Notes: generated from the sequence alone by a model not told the origin. A stretch of DNA of 64,000 bases from Hyphomicrobiaceae bacterium (GCA_020638035.1 JACKJI010000007.1:49018-113017), one strand, 5' to 3'. Positions 9,438-21,804 are shown, counted from the first letter of the stretch. Made by a program: numbers and translations.

Positions 9438-10326
9438 ATGCCGAACGTCAGACTGACCAAGCGCAGCGTCGATGCCGCCCAGCCCAAGGCCAGCCGCTAA
9501 CACCTTCTTCGACGACCAGCCCAAAGGCTTGGCTCGCGTCTCGCCGAGCGGCGAAAAATCATGGATCGTCGAGTATCGCGCCAACGGCGGAGGACGCGCC
9601 GCACCGAAGCGCCGCATCACCCTCGGCGCGGCTGGTCAATTGACGCCGGAGGTTTCCGTGGCGGCAGCTGATACGCCTGCGGACCGCCATCCGCTGACCT
9701 GATTCATTGAGCGATCGCGAAATGCACCACGACCCCGAGCTTTATATTGCCGTCAGATGCCGAAACCCTATAAATGCCGCACGATCTTCGCCCGCACGAC
9801 GAGCGAACTGCCTGTTGATCCTGACCGGCGCACGGCCCGCGAGATTCATCTCCGGTGGGAGCAGATCGACTTCGATCGTGGATTTCGCCTCGCTGCCGGA
9901 CCCAAAACCGGCCGCAAAGCACGGCGTTCTCACGTCGCACCGGCGCTCGCCGTGTTCGCCGAAGTGCTGCGTCGCGTCTCTACGTCATCGCCGCCGGTAT
10001 CGATCCTGAGTAGCTGCGTGCTGATCTGCACAAACCGTGAAGCTCGTCGCCAGCCGCGCGTGCCGAACTCCGACTGCGTGCGCATTCATGATCTGCGGCA
10101 CACATCTGCCCTCCTGTATCTGGTGCCGGAAGCGGCCTCGGCTCTTCCGATCATTGGTAAGCTGCTCGGCCATCGCGAGGCGGCGACGACGCAGCGCTAT
10201 GCGCACCTCGATACGATCCTGCGTGCTGTGCTTAATGGGCGCCATTGGCGCCACGATCGCGGCGGCACGGGACGGCGCCGCGGCACGAACACGCGAGGTG
10301 GTGCCTTGGCGAAGAACGGAGCGTGA
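9438..10326 (+). pseudogene. Tyrosine recombinase / phage-type integrase (DUF4102-like N-terminus), frameshifted
   Basis: Begins MPNVRLTKRSVDAAQPKASR, the usual start of DUF4102 integrases, and hits a stop; the next homologous piece TFFDDQPKGLARVSPSGEKSWIVEYR continues in another frame. The catalytic domain is also split: LLILTGARP (first catalytic Arg) and EIHLRWEQIDFDRGF are in different frames, while RIHDLRHTSALLY (His-x-x-Arg), LLGHREAATTQRYAHL (His and Tyr nucleophile) share one. The whole is under 300 codons against roughly 400 for the family, so part of the core-binding domain has been deleted. It lies directly inside the left attachment repeat and is the likely agent of integration at tRNA-Lys. 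Confidence 0.85.
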
Positions 10327-11278
10327 GGCGAAGAAGCGAGCGCTGGACGAAAAAAATCCCAACAGCGGTCGTCGGCCGCCGCTGGCGGGCCAGGTCGAAC
10401 CGCTGGCATTGTCCGCTCAACAAGCCAGCGAAGCTTCGCGACTGCGAAGGGCTGGGCCGCAGCTATCTGAAAGCCGACACTCCGCCAACGTTGCGAATGA
10501 CCTGCCGCGGTTGACCTGGGAGTAGTGCAGCAACCGTCTTTGCGGGTCGAGCACGCTTCAGAGGAAAGAGACCCCAGCCTCTCTTCACGCCAACCCATAG
10601 CCATGGTGTGTGGGTCAGGCGGTCGCCAAACATCAATGAGCGACACCGAGATGAGGTGTTATGCCCGCAGAGGATTTGAGGCGACTACGGGCAAGCACGG
10701 CCGCAAAGCCAGTTCTCAAGCCTTTGATATAGTAATGGCGTTGATCCGCTACGTGCGTAGTGTATGGGCAATAATTAGTGTCAGGCAACCGCAACGACGT
10801 AACGCTCCGTTCCATGAGCGGTCACGGAATCCGGATGGAGGATCACGGAGGCGGTCTGGTGGAGCGAGCTTCTGTTCAGACTTGATTTGAGTCGGGTTCT
10901 TTCGAGCAGAAACGCCACTCCAGTCAACCCTCGACGCACGCCCTCCCAAATACGCCCTTGCTAGAGGACACATTCTCGCATTCATTAGACCATCGCGCCG
11001 GTTCACGATGTGCCATTTGGCAAAGTCAATCGCTATTACGTTCGCTATTATGACCCTGAACGTCTTCAAATCCTGCCGTCTTACGAAGCATCCGGACTTT
11101 GACCTGCTCGTGACGTCGCGGACTTCGTGCCCTGTCATGCCCTCCAGCGGCGCGTAGTGTCGTGGCATTGTCACCTTCCTATCGGCAGCGTCGAGCAACT
11201 GCCGCCTCATGTGCCCCTGGCGGATGAGGTTCAAGTTGGCAGGTTGCTCCGAGAGATGAAATGCCATTCTGGCCCCCA
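10327..11278. other. No recognisable gene (952 bp inside the element)
   Basis: Between the integrase remnant and the end of the autotransporter remnant I see only short frames without supporting start sites or family motifs. One 177-codon frame on the minus strand (10749-11282) shows no conserved motif and is probably fortuitous. The base composition is less GC-rich than in the chromosomal genes. Confidence 0.6.
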
Positions 11279-14100
11279 TCAATTGAGCGGAATGTTGACC
11301 CAGAGTGAGCCTCCATAGCTCTTGAAGTTCCGCTGCCGATGCCGTCGAAGTTCGCAGCAGCCCTCATACCCCAGCCCGTGGGCGTCATGACGATCACGCC
11401 GCCCTCGACCTTGGCGCGGCTCTCGTCCGATTGCACCTGCACGCCATTGATCACAAGGCTGTCCGTGTCGAAGTTGTAGATGCCCGTGATGGATACGTGC
11501 GGCTCAACTGTCGTTCCGTAGGCGTATGGAGCTGGTAGCCGACTCGAGCGTACCAACACGCGCGGCTGATGCTGGCCTGCCGCCCTGATCGTCTGGTTGA
11601 CGCTGTCTGTAGGTATCGTACCCTCGTGACCGTAGCGACGCTGACCTGCGGAGAGAAGCGCCAGGCGCCGCGCCGTTCGTTTCCGGTCAAGGTTGCGGTC
11701 GCGAGCCAGCGGTCGTGTCGAAGCTGCCCGTCTCGCACCGTTCACGTCGTCCTGGAGGGCGATGTCGTTGTCGACGTACCCCAGGCGGCGCGCGTATCGA
11801 AGAACAGCGAGTCGCTGAGGCGGACGCCGATGTAGGGCCTACCATCCAGCCCGGTGCCGTCGATGCTGCCCGTCTCGCCTGAGACCATCGGGTTGTTCTG
11901 ACGTCTTCCGACGTCGTCGATCTGCACGAGTGCGCTGATCAGGATGCCGGTTTCAGGACATAGTCCGCGCCAAGGTAGAGGATCCCGTCACCATCGCGCC
12001 TGACGCCACCCACGTCATCCTTGTAGCGACTGATGTGGCCTTCCATCCAGATGTCGAATCCTGTGCGCGGCACGACGTAGGGTTACTACTCACTTCCGTC
12101 GAAATTCAGACCTGATGCGGTAAACTTCTGCCTTTTGCTTGGCCTCCTCCTGCTGGGCCGCCATTTCCTGCGAAGCTGGCTGAGCTGAAGCCGAACTTGA
12201 AGGGACGTCTGCGCGATGCCGAGCCTGAAGCCTGTCCGCGATTGCATCGAAGAACGTGTTGTTCATCGCCTTTCCGTCGGGTTGAGGACGTCGCGCGCCA
12301 CTTCTCGTCCACCATGAACGGATCGTCGACGCGCGGTCCTAACCCCATCTGCGCTCCGCCCAGCATCGATATCGAGTGAGCTACGGCCAGCACCACCGGC
12401 GAACTTCATCGGCCGTCCTTGAGGCTCTGGGCGGTTCGCCTTCCCCAAAGCCGGCGATATTACGTGCACGGTCGGGGACCATGCGATGTGCGGTTGTCGA
12501 CGCGACGATGGATGAACCGCTTGTCTCCTCCTCCATGCGCTTCGTCCGTCGGACTGGGAACGGCTCGAACACGCACGCACGGTAATACTCGACGTGATCG
12601 TGAAGCCGCCCAGCGCATTCACACCGTTGCATTTCAGGCTGGTGCTTGTGAGATTGTAGCCCTGGCTGCTGCTTTCGGCGAACGTGTAGAACCCTGTCGG
12701 TACGGGAACCGCCGTCACGGCGAGTTCGTTCATTTGCCACTGCCAACCGTATCGCCCGGCCCAGAGAAAGAGCGTGAAGTCGAATGGGATGCCGTTCCGC
12801 TACCGTCGTTGTGCACCACTTCGAGTGTCAGGAGCGCTTGGGTTCGTTACATTTTGCGCTTGTTGCTGAACGTGCACGTGATCGTGCCTGACGTCGGCGT
12901 CACGAACAGCTGATCGGCAGGCTGAAGGACTGAGCGCGATCACTCCGCCCAGAGCAGCTTCGCCCCTGATGAGTTCTTGTAATCGGTGCCCGATCCGCTC
13001 GACGACATTCTGCTCCATGTCCGCGCCGACCTCGACCGGAGGTTTCTGATCATCGCGCTGCTCGGCGGTCGTCAGCGAAAAGAATTCGGTGACCGTCGAC
13101 GTGAAGGCGAACGTCCTGTGGAGCCGTCATTGCAACCTTGCGCAGAATAAGCTTCGGCTTTGCCGTGGTGGGGCCGGGCCGCCGTATTTACGAACGCAGG
13201 ACGTCATCGCTGCCAACGGCTTGACGGTCAGAGCGTCGTGCCGGAGAAACTCGACGCGAAAAGCCGTCTGATCGGCCGTGTTGACGCAGCCGCCGTCACG
13301 GTCGAGGCCGGCATCCGTCGTTCCGTCAGTTGGTCACGCCGTTGAATGGCGTCGACAGAATCGGTCGAACCTACGTCGACGGTCGAGTCGGCTGGAAATG
13401 ATCAAATTCGACTTGTCGAGCGCATCAACGCTGGAATCGAAGCTGAACGTCGCTGGTGCCTAACGGTCGTCTTTCTTTGATCGTCAGCCGCGCCTGATCT
13501 CGGCTGGGGCGACGTACACCCGCCGGCCTTAAAGGACCGAGAAGTTCTGCGCGTTGGCTGCGTCTTTCTGATCGATAATTGCGCACGCGTTCGCTGGGTG
13601 ACGAGAACGCCTGAGGAAAGAAAACCTGAATTGCAGACCCATTTGGGGGCGATGGTCGCCGTGGTGGAACTCGGATCAACGATGGTCGTTCGGGGATCTG
13701 GTCCAGACGGAAATCGATGGATGAGCTGCCGCTGCCGTTGTCGGTACGTCAGCACAAGCTTTTCACCGGGAGCCAGCTGACGATCTCACACGTCGCGTTC
13801 TGCGAGCCGCAGGAACACCTTGTTGTTGCCGATATTGCCGCTTTAAGTGACACTTCGTTTGATGAGAGGGCATCTTGCGCCGCCGCAGGTTCCGTAGCAG
13901 AAGACGTTCTGGCTGCTTCTTACGGTGCATTCTTTGTCGTCGGCACCCGCGCCACCGCCGATGCGGTGGATGAGCGAATATGGGGCTAAAACACCGTCGT
14001 GATCGCAAGAACAAGAGGGTGCGAAATGACGCCTTTGCAACGGATCCTCGATCGAACGCGTGCTGCCTGGGCAAAGCAGCCACGCCCGATAAAGCCTCCC
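11279..14100 (-). pseudogene. Autotransporter with prealbumin-like repeat passenger, heavily frameshifted
   Basis: Reading from the 3' end, YGGSLWVNIPLN and a stop (11279-11281) form the typical last strand of an autotransporter barrel. Upstream, in shifting frames, are PHVSITGIYNFDTDSLVING, RAKVEGGVIVMTPTGWGMR, RLSDSLFFDTRAAWG, SVATV, SRYKDDVGGVRRDGDGILYLGADYVL, all barrel strands. Further upstream the passenger shows repeated units such as LFVTPTSGTITCTFSNKR, LEVVHNDGSGTA and PVPTGFYTFAESSSQGYNL, which resemble prealbumin-like (SpaA/DUF11-like) adhesin repeats with their TCTFSNTR ends. More than ten frame changes are needed. The 5' limit near 14100 is uncertain. The intact protein would have been a large surface adhesin. 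Confidence 0.75.
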
Positions 14101-15470
14101 AGACGCAACTGACATCAACAATACCAACACTCCAACGCAATACGGGTCAAGACAAGTTAAAACCGTTACCCGCCCCGCATGCGAAGCCGGCCTGCGGCAG
14201 CGCCTAGCGCGCGACTTCAGCAATCGCGCAATTCAGGATTCGAAAACTTCTGATTGTTCAGAAATTTTTCGGCGCGCGCCATTTGCTCGAGCGGAAATCA
14301 CCCATCTCGCCAGTACCACTCGTCGCCATACCAGTCCCCTTAGCTTAATCTGATCGGTGATCGCTTTCGCCATACCGCATGCTCCGACGTGCTCTTCCCA
14401 CCGGGTACGCCAGGGTTACCGTCTTTCCGATCGGCGACCCTGTTTACAGCCGTGCTTGACCTGCATTTCCGGTATTCCATCTGATCGTGCATTTTAGCTG
14501 ATCAGCATCGACTTCAGAGCCCCTGCTCTTCAGGTAGGGCTTCGCGACCCGGATTCCATTGCTGACGGCTAATTCCGAAAACGCGAGCAGTTCCGCGAGC
14601 GCTGCCCAGAGTTCAAGCGTTTGCATACTGCTGACAAATTGTTGCTCAGAGATGACAATCAATCATTTGCAAATCGTGGGATAAAGCCCAAGTCTGACGG
14701 AACCAGAACACTTTGGCAAGCGCTGACCCGGAAGCCACCAGATGTTTGACAATTCAATCAGATATTCGATATACATTGCCCGGAGCCACCGATATATAAT
14801 CCATAGCTGCAACTTTCTGGCGGTATACTTGCTCTTCGATTAACAGTTCTGGTGCCTGAAAAGCCTTATCGCGCCTTGCGTCAGTAATCGCCATCGATCG
14901 TCTAGGGCGCCTGCTCGTAGCCTCATTGCGGACACTGTTCGCTCAGATGGCGCCCTCGTCAGCGGGCGACGGCTCGAATACAGCTCCAGAATGTCGGGGC
15001 TGCGCTGGCGCACCCACCGATCGAAGCCAACCAGCCAACCAGGCCCTTGGTCGCGTCGGGGACAGGTGCCCGTGGCCAGTCCCCTGAAAGCGACGAACAG
15101 GGGGCGCTGTAATGGGCGCCTCCTAAGATCAATCCGTTGAGTGCGCGTTACGATCTGGGACCATCCTTCGGGTTGAATGCGATTGCTGGCCGATCGCAAA
15201 CCTGCAAAGCAACCGAATGTTCGGGGCTCGAAACGTTACCACGCAGGTCGAAGCGTTGAGGTTGATGGGGCTGTCGCGCTGTTCAGCCAGTTTTCAGCAC
15301 GATGGTCGGCAGTCCCCGTTTCCAGTGTGGTCGCAAGTAGTTGCGTGACGACCCTATGCCACCCATAGGCGGACTGACGTATTGCCACAATTCAGCACCA
15401 GAAGCGCCCGTGAGTTGCCGGACTGTTCCTGAAGCATGCGACCTGCCCTTTAGCAATCGTGGAGGCTGAA
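14101..15470. other. No recognisable gene (1.37 kb inside the element)
   Basis: Only short open frames are present, none with a convincing ribosome site plus a known motif. A 72-codon frame on the minus strand (14444-14662) and a 119-codon one (14840-15199) were inspected and not accepted. The stretch is likely decayed sequence between the autotransporter remnant and the conserved right-end genes. Confidence 0.6.
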
Positions 15471-16406
15471 ATGGCGGTAAATGCTTTGATGGCCTATTCC
15501 CACATGACTGATCCGGTGGACACTCGGACTAGATTTTGGAGTGATCCGACGCGATGGCCGCAAGACGCCGGCGGCTTCATCTTTGCAGCAAAAGCGCTGC
15601 AAAAACTAGGACGGCGCTTGTTGCCGAGCGAATGGTCTGATCACTCGCCACTAACCGAGTACATTGGCGAGTTGCCCGAGAACTTGTGGCTTTCGACACC
15701 TCGAAGTGAGATCGAGCGTGGTGTTCGCATACTTCGGCAGTCGGAGACTTCATATACTCGCCGAGTGGGGCTTGGGGGCGGCCTCTTCGCAAACATGTCA
15801 GAATGTGAGTTTCCAACGACCGAGGAATGGGCTGAAGCGGTAAGGCTTGTAAGGGTTGCAAGGGAACAATCGTGGCCTTTACTGCTCCCGTTCTTGAAGA
15901 CTGAGGTTGCGCTCTGGCACGCATGCCTTGAGGGAAAAATAAAGAGTGCAACCCGTGGCTATAACGGAGGTGAAATTGAGGAGCGCGAATGGCACTTTTG
16001 GAACTACGAGCTTGCCTGGGCGCGTTTCGATTTATGTCGCGTAGATCCATCCCAACCCCACCTAAGCGGTGCACAAACGAGGCTATCCGATTGGATATTC
16101 ATCGAAGAGAGCTCTCTCGAATCGTTCCACACTACACCTTCTCCAGACGCATCTCTGATTGCTGACGCCACTGAGAGGGTGCGTGCCAGTGAGTCGAAGC
16201 GACGTCGCGCCGGGCGACGCGCCAGATACGATTGGCTGAAAATGGCCACAGAGTTTGCGATGCTCCGTGGGGCTGGCGAGATCGATGACGACGTTTCAAA
16301 CAGCGAGATTGCAAACCGTCTGTTGGATCGATTTTCTGAAATCTGGGAGGAACTGCCTGACAAGCGGTCTGTCGAAGCGCGAGTAAGCGAGTGGCGATTG
16401 ATATGA
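15471..16406 (+). CDS. Hypothetical accessory protein (311 aa)
   Basis: I do not recognise this protein. It is intact, soluble and rich in Trp, Glu and Arg, with no signal peptide or membrane segment. The middle (about residues 110-200) looks helical, and a basic stretch SKRRRAGRRARYDWLK lies near residue 240, possibly DNA- or RNA-contacting (inference). Start ATG at 15471 is chosen over the GTG at 15459 because GGAGG ends five bases upstream. Codon use is less GC-biased than in the flanking chromosome, in line with import. The gene precedes an AlpA-like regulator and sits in the better preserved right part of the tRNA-Lys element. Confidence 0.75.
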   Translation: MAVNALMAYSHMTDPVDTRTRFWSDPTRWPQDAGGFIFAAKALQKLGRRLLPSEWSDHSPLTEYIGELPENLWLSTPRSEIERGVRILRQSETSYTRRVGLGGGLFANMSECEFPTTEEWAEAVRLVRVAREQSWPLLLPFLKTEVALWHACLEGKIKSATRGYNGGEIEEREWHFWNYELAWARFDLCRVDPSQPHLSGAQTRLSDWIFIEESSLESFHTTPSPDASLIADATERVRASESKRRRAGRRARYDWLKMATEFAMLRGAGEIDDDVSNSEIANRLLDRFSEIWEELPDKRSVEARVSEWRLI

Positions 16407-16519
16407 AGCAGTCAGGTAGCTTCAATTGATTCATATTGTTTCGCATCGAAAAGCTGAGGTTCTGCCATCTTTCCCTTGCGCACCGGGAGCTTCCCGGCGC
16501 CTCGCAAAGGAGCACGACG

Positions 16520-16735
16520 ATGCATCAGATCAATCAGCGACGCATGCTTCGCACCAACGAAGCCGCCGAATACTGCGGCTCCAGCGCCTCAACCTTTGAA
16601 AAGCTCCGACTCTTCGGCGGCGGGCCGCGCTATGTGAAGCTCGGCCGCCGCGTCGTGTACGACCCCGCGGATCTCGATGAATGGCTGGCGGCAAACAGGC
16701 GAACGACCACGTCCGATCTAGGCTCTGCACGCTGA
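16520..16735 (+). CDS. AlpA/excisionase-like helix-turn-helix protein
   Basis: A 71-aa protein of the MerR-like helix-turn-helix_17 type: RRMLRTNEAAEYCGSSASTFEKLRLFGGGPRYVKLGRR followed by VVYDPADLDEWLAANR. This fold recognises DNA as a small excisionase or as an activator of integrase genes (AlpA). Start ATG 16520 has AAGGAG seven bases upstream. It precedes the winged-helix gene by 15 bases. In the element it is the obvious candidate for controlling excision or expression, although the integrase it might serve is broken. Confidence 0.85.
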   Translation: MHQINQRRMLRTNEAAEYCGSSASTFEKLRLFGGGPRYVKLGRRVVYDPADLDEWLAANRRTTTSDLGSAR

Positions 16736-16750
16736 TGCCGGGCTTTGGTC

Positions 16751-17260
16751 ATGTCGAGCAAGCAGGCGAGACCAAGACGCGCGGTCAACAAGAAGGGGCG
16801 CAACAAGCACGCTACATTCGTCAAGCTGGAGGGATATGTACTCAGGTGCGATGCCTACAGGGCATTACGACCCGTAGCACGCGCGATTTACACCGAACTC
16901 CGCCGGCGCTTCAATGGCCGCAACAACGGACAGATCTCTTGTTCGGTCCGAGAGTTGGCCGCAGAGCTGCATGGCGGCAAGGACACGATCCGTACGGCGC
17001 TGGACGATCTCATTGCAAAAGGCTTTATAAAGCGTGCCCAAAAGGGAAGCTTCAACTTCAAGCTTCGTCACGCCACCACATGGATTTTGACGGAAGAGAA
17101 TCTTGGCGACGAAACCGCCACGATTGAATTCCTGCGCTGGCAGGCTGCTGAAAATTTAGAACCCGGTACCCAACCAAGTACGAGCGGTACCCATCCAGGT
17201 ACACGAACAAACGAGATTGCAGCAAGAACGCCATCCGCGAACCCTAAACAGGTACCGTGA
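16751..17260 (+). CDS. Winged-helix DNA-binding protein of integrative elements
   Basis: A 169-aa basic protein with a winged-helix core: ALRPVARAIYTELRRRFNGRNNGQISCSVRELAAELHGGKDTIRTALDDLIAKGFIKR (about residues 38-95), which reads as a GntR/replication-initiator style helix-turn-helix plus wing. Proteins of this shape often follow an AlpA-like gene on integrative plasmids and prophages of Hyphomicrobiales, where a role in replication or regulation is presumed but not shown. The C-terminal 45 residues are low-complexity, rich in Thr, Pro and Gly with a repeated GT-P-T pattern. Start ATG 16751 is preferred; a TTG two codons upstream is possible. Confidence 0.7.
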   Translation: MSSKQARPRRAVNKKGRNKHATFVKLEGYVLRCDAYRALRPVARAIYTELRRRFNGRNNGQISCSVRELAAELHGGKDTIRTALDDLIAKGFIKRAQKGSFNFKLRHATTWILTEENLGDETATIEFLRWQAAENLEPGTQPSTSGTHPGTRTNEIAARTPSANPKQVP

Positions 17261-17434
17261 AGCACAGAATTGCGCGCGCGCCGGTACCGAGTCAGGTACG
17301 TATCTAATATGCCATACGGGAAACGACTAGCGGCTGTGCAAGCGTAGCCGTTGCGTAGCGCAGCGCGGCACGGCCGCGGGGGTTGTGTTACACTTCAAAC
17401 CTCTTGCCGCCGGCAGGCCATTCGGGAGGCAGCA

Positions 17435-18190
17435 ATCGCAAAGACGAAGAAAAGTACAGATCCCATTGCCGAGCCCTCTTCTGACGAGCGCGCCGCAATT
17501 GAAGCGTCGCGACGCCGGGTTGCAACGCGTGCTCCGCGACCATGTGTGAAGTTCGAACAGGGAAGCGGCGGCAAGATCGATCTTCTCGGCGGGGGCCACG
17601 CAGATCATGACGGATGGCTTATCCGCCTAGAGGATACATTCGGAACTCGGGGGAAAGCCTTTGCGCTTTCTCAGCTCAATCAACTGATCTTGGCGTGTCA
17701 GGACAAAGACGGAGAGGTGGACGGCTCGCGCCTCGATGCAATGATCGCGATGGTTGAGGCGGCCACGCCCGACAATGAGTTGCAGGCTGCACTTGCTGTT
17801 CAGATGGCCATCACACATTTTGCTACCGTGACGATCATGCGCCGGGCGTTGCGCGTCGATCAGATCCCTCAATTCGACAGTGCCGGCAACATGGCAATCA
17901 AGCTTGCACGCACCTTCGCGCTACAGGCCGAAACGCTTGCCAAGCTTCAGCGAGGTGGTGAGCAGGTAGTTCGGGTCGTTCACGTCCACCCTGGCGCCCA
18001 AGCGATAGTGGGAAACGTCAATGCTGGCGAAGTTGGACCAGCCCTGCCCCGGGGAGGGGTATCCCATGAAAATGCGAGCCGACCCCATGCAAAGGCCATC
18101 TTGCCAGCCAGTAGCACTTCAGGCCGCTCCCCGCTGCGAAGCGAAGACGCGCAAAGGGAGCCCATGCCGCTCACCGGCCGTCAGCGGTAA
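17435..18190 (+). CDS. Hypothetical element protein (about 251 aa), start codon questionable
   Basis: Unknown function. The frame runs KTKKSTDPIAEPSSDERAA through a helical middle to VVRVVHVHPGAQAIVGNV, a C-terminal signature seen in hypothetical proteins of phages and integrative plasmids. A good ribosome site GGGAGG (17424-17429) is followed five bases later not by ATG but by ATC (17435-17437), exactly where AKTKK would begin. The frame is also open upstream with a TTG at 17351. So either the natural ATG has mutated to ATC, or a rare or upstream start is used. The 3' end overlaps the next gene in another frame by 125 bases, a long overlap that suggests the C-terminal part has been frameshifted beyond about residue 210. 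Confidence 0.55.
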   Translation: MAKTKKSTDPIAEPSSDERAAIEASRRRVATRAPRPCVKFEQGSGGKIDLLGGGHADHDGWLIRLEDTFGTRGKAFALSQLNQLILACQDKDGEVDGSRLDAMIAMVEAATPDNELQAALAVQMAITHFATVTIMRRALRVDQIPQFDSAGNMAIKLARTFALQAETLAKLQRGGEQVVRVVHVHPGAQAIVGNVNAGEVGPALPRGGVSHENASRPHAKAILPASSTSGRSPLRSEDAQREPMPLTGRQR

Positions 18191-18356
18191 GCACAGGTGC
18201 CGCATGCATGGCGGAGCGGCGGGCAGCGGTGGGCAGATGGGTGAGCGAAACGGCGCCTATCGGACGGGCGCTTTCACGAAGGCCGCGATCGCAGAGCGGC
18301 GGCAGTTGGCGCACGTCCTCTCTTTGGCCCGCTGCGTTCTCAACGAGATCAAATGA
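18066..18356 (+). CDS. HGGxSTG-type small protein
   Basis: A 96-aa protein with the cysteine/histidine block CEAKTRKGSPCRSPAVSGKHRCRMHGG (about residues 25-51): C-x(6)-G-x-PC...C-x-x-HGG, then GGQMGERNGAYRTGAFT. This pattern is common in small proteins of phages and integrative elements in alphaproteobacteria and may bind a metal; the function is unknown. A strong ribosome site GGGGAGGGG ends six bases before the ATG at 18066. It is the last gene before the right repeat and attachment site of the element. Confidence 0.75.
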   Translation: MKMRADPMQRPSCQPVALQAAPRCEAKTRKGSPCRSPAVSGKHRCRMHGGAAGSGGQMGERNGAYRTGAFTKAAIAERRQLAHVLSLARCVLNEIK

Positions 18357-18377
18357 AGTATGGCACTTTCGAAATCG

Positions 18378-18398
18378 GTGGCGCCCCGGTGGCGCCCC
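18378..18398. repeat. 21-bp GC repeat near right end, copy of 9393-9413
   Basis: Identical, same-orientation copy of the 21-base string at 9393-9413, 45 bases inside the right attachment repeat and 22 bases after the last element gene. Its presence just inside both ends suggests a role in recombination (inference). Confidence 0.75.
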
Positions 18399-18444
18399 GC
18401 AGTTTTTTCGAAACCATTCTCATTGGCTATATCTTTGATTTTGT

Positions 18445-18520
<76 letters not shown>

Positions 18521-18737
18521 ATATCCGGCATGCCGGAGGCCTATCCTTGCGTGCGTCCCGAACGCGATGCGCGGGGGACGCCAGGACGGCAACGGGGCCG
18601 TAGCTGGCCCCGAGGCGGTCCGGATAGCACCAACACCCGCACCTGTCCAGTCCGTTTCCCGCGGACATCGGGGCCGCCCGAAATTTGGACTTGCCGGAGC
18701 GCCGCCAGCGATGTGGTGCGCGCATTCTGCTGGTGCC

Positions 18738-20756
<2,019 letters not shown>

Positions 20757-21039
20757 AACTCATGCCCTTACGAGCGGTCTCAGCATCCCGCGGGCACCAT
20801 TAGCCTCTGAGCTTTGGCGCGTCTACGCTTCCCATGGACGATGCGAGTAATCATCAGAAAACGGAGGGCTTTTCGCGGTCCGCGGCATCGCGACGCGACG
20901 GCCATGACTCACGGAAAAGAGACTTGCCCGGACTGGGGGCAGGTGATGATTGTGCCCATCCTTTCAGCGCCTCCATCGGCAAGCCGGCAGGGTTGCCCCG
21001 ACGCGCCAAGGACCGAGAGCAAAGAGCCAGAGAAACGTT

Positions 21040-21804
21040 ATGAGTGATGTTCGCCCGACCTGGTCCACTGCGTGGGTGACGGGAGCGTCTAGCGGGCTGG
21101 GTTATGCGCTTGCGCAGCGCCTTGCCGAGCAGGGCACAAGGGTGGCCGTTTCCGCGCGTTCCGCCGACAAGCTGGCGAGCCTTGCAGCGTCGAACGCCAA
21201 CCTGCTGCCCTTTCCTCTCGATGTGCGTGACACAGCCGAGACCCAGCGTGTCGCCGAAGAGGTGATCGCGACGATCGGCCTGCCCGACCTCGTCATTCTC
21301 AACGCCGGCATCGGCATCTTCAAGAACGCCGCGCGTTTCGACGGGGACGCCTTTCGCACGGCCGTCGAGACAAACGTCATCGGCATTGGCAACGCCCTAT
21401 CGGCAATCATCCCGCCTATGGTCGAGCGCGGCTCGGGCCATATCGCACTGATGGGGTCGCTGGCGAGCTTTCGTGGCTTTCCGCGTGCCGCACACTACGC
21501 CCCGACGAAGTCCGCGGTCCGTTCACTGGCCGAGTGCCTGCGCTTCGATCTGGAGGACAAGGGCATCGACGTGACGATCATCAACCCGGGCTACGTGGAG
21601 ACGCCACTCACTGAGCGCGTCGACACGCCGATGCCCGGCCTGATGCCGCTGGAACCCGCAGTCGACCGCATCCTCGTCGGACTGTCGAAGCGCCGCTATG
21701 AGATCGCCTTCCCCTGGTACATGGAGATGATCGTCAAGCTCGGCATGCGGGTCACGAATTTCACCTATTTCACCATCACGCGCTGGACGCTCGGCCGCGC
21801 TTGA
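21040..21804 (+). CDS. Short-chain dehydrogenase/reductase
   Basis: Classical SDR of 254 aa with Rossmann motif TGASSGLG (residues 14-21), NAGIG at 88-92 and the catalytic Ser140, Tyr153 and Lys157 (YAPTK). The C-terminal 40 residues (FPWYMEMIVKLGMRVTNFTYF) are hydrophobic and may touch the membrane, as in SDRs acting on lipid or acyl substrates; the substrate is not predictable. I choose the ATG at 21040, which aligns with the expected N-terminus, over an upstream frame extension. Transcribed divergently from tkt and convergent with kdsA. Confidence 0.88.
   Translation: MSDVRPTWSTAWVTGASSGLGYALAQRLAEQGTRVAVSARSADKLASLAASNANLLPFPLDVRDTAETQRVAEEVIATIGLPDLVILNAGIGIFKNAARFDGDAFRTAVETNVIGIGNALSAIIPPMVERGSGHIALMGSLASFRGFPRAAHYAPTKSAVRSLAECLRFDLEDKGIDVTIINPGYVETPLTERVDTPMPGLMPLEPAVDRILVGLSKRRYEIAFPWYMEMIVKLGMRVTNFTYFTITRWTLGRA

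Noticed and set aside
10749..11282. A 177-codon frame on the minus strand inside the element
   Set aside because: Its FRVIIANVIAIDFAKWHIV stretch faintly recalls transposase strands, but no catalytic triad, no terminal repeats and no ribosome site could be found.
14444..15199. Two minus-strand frames (72 and 119 codons)
   Set aside because: No recognisable motif and no convincing Shine-Dalgarno sequence; the surrounding DNA is decayed.
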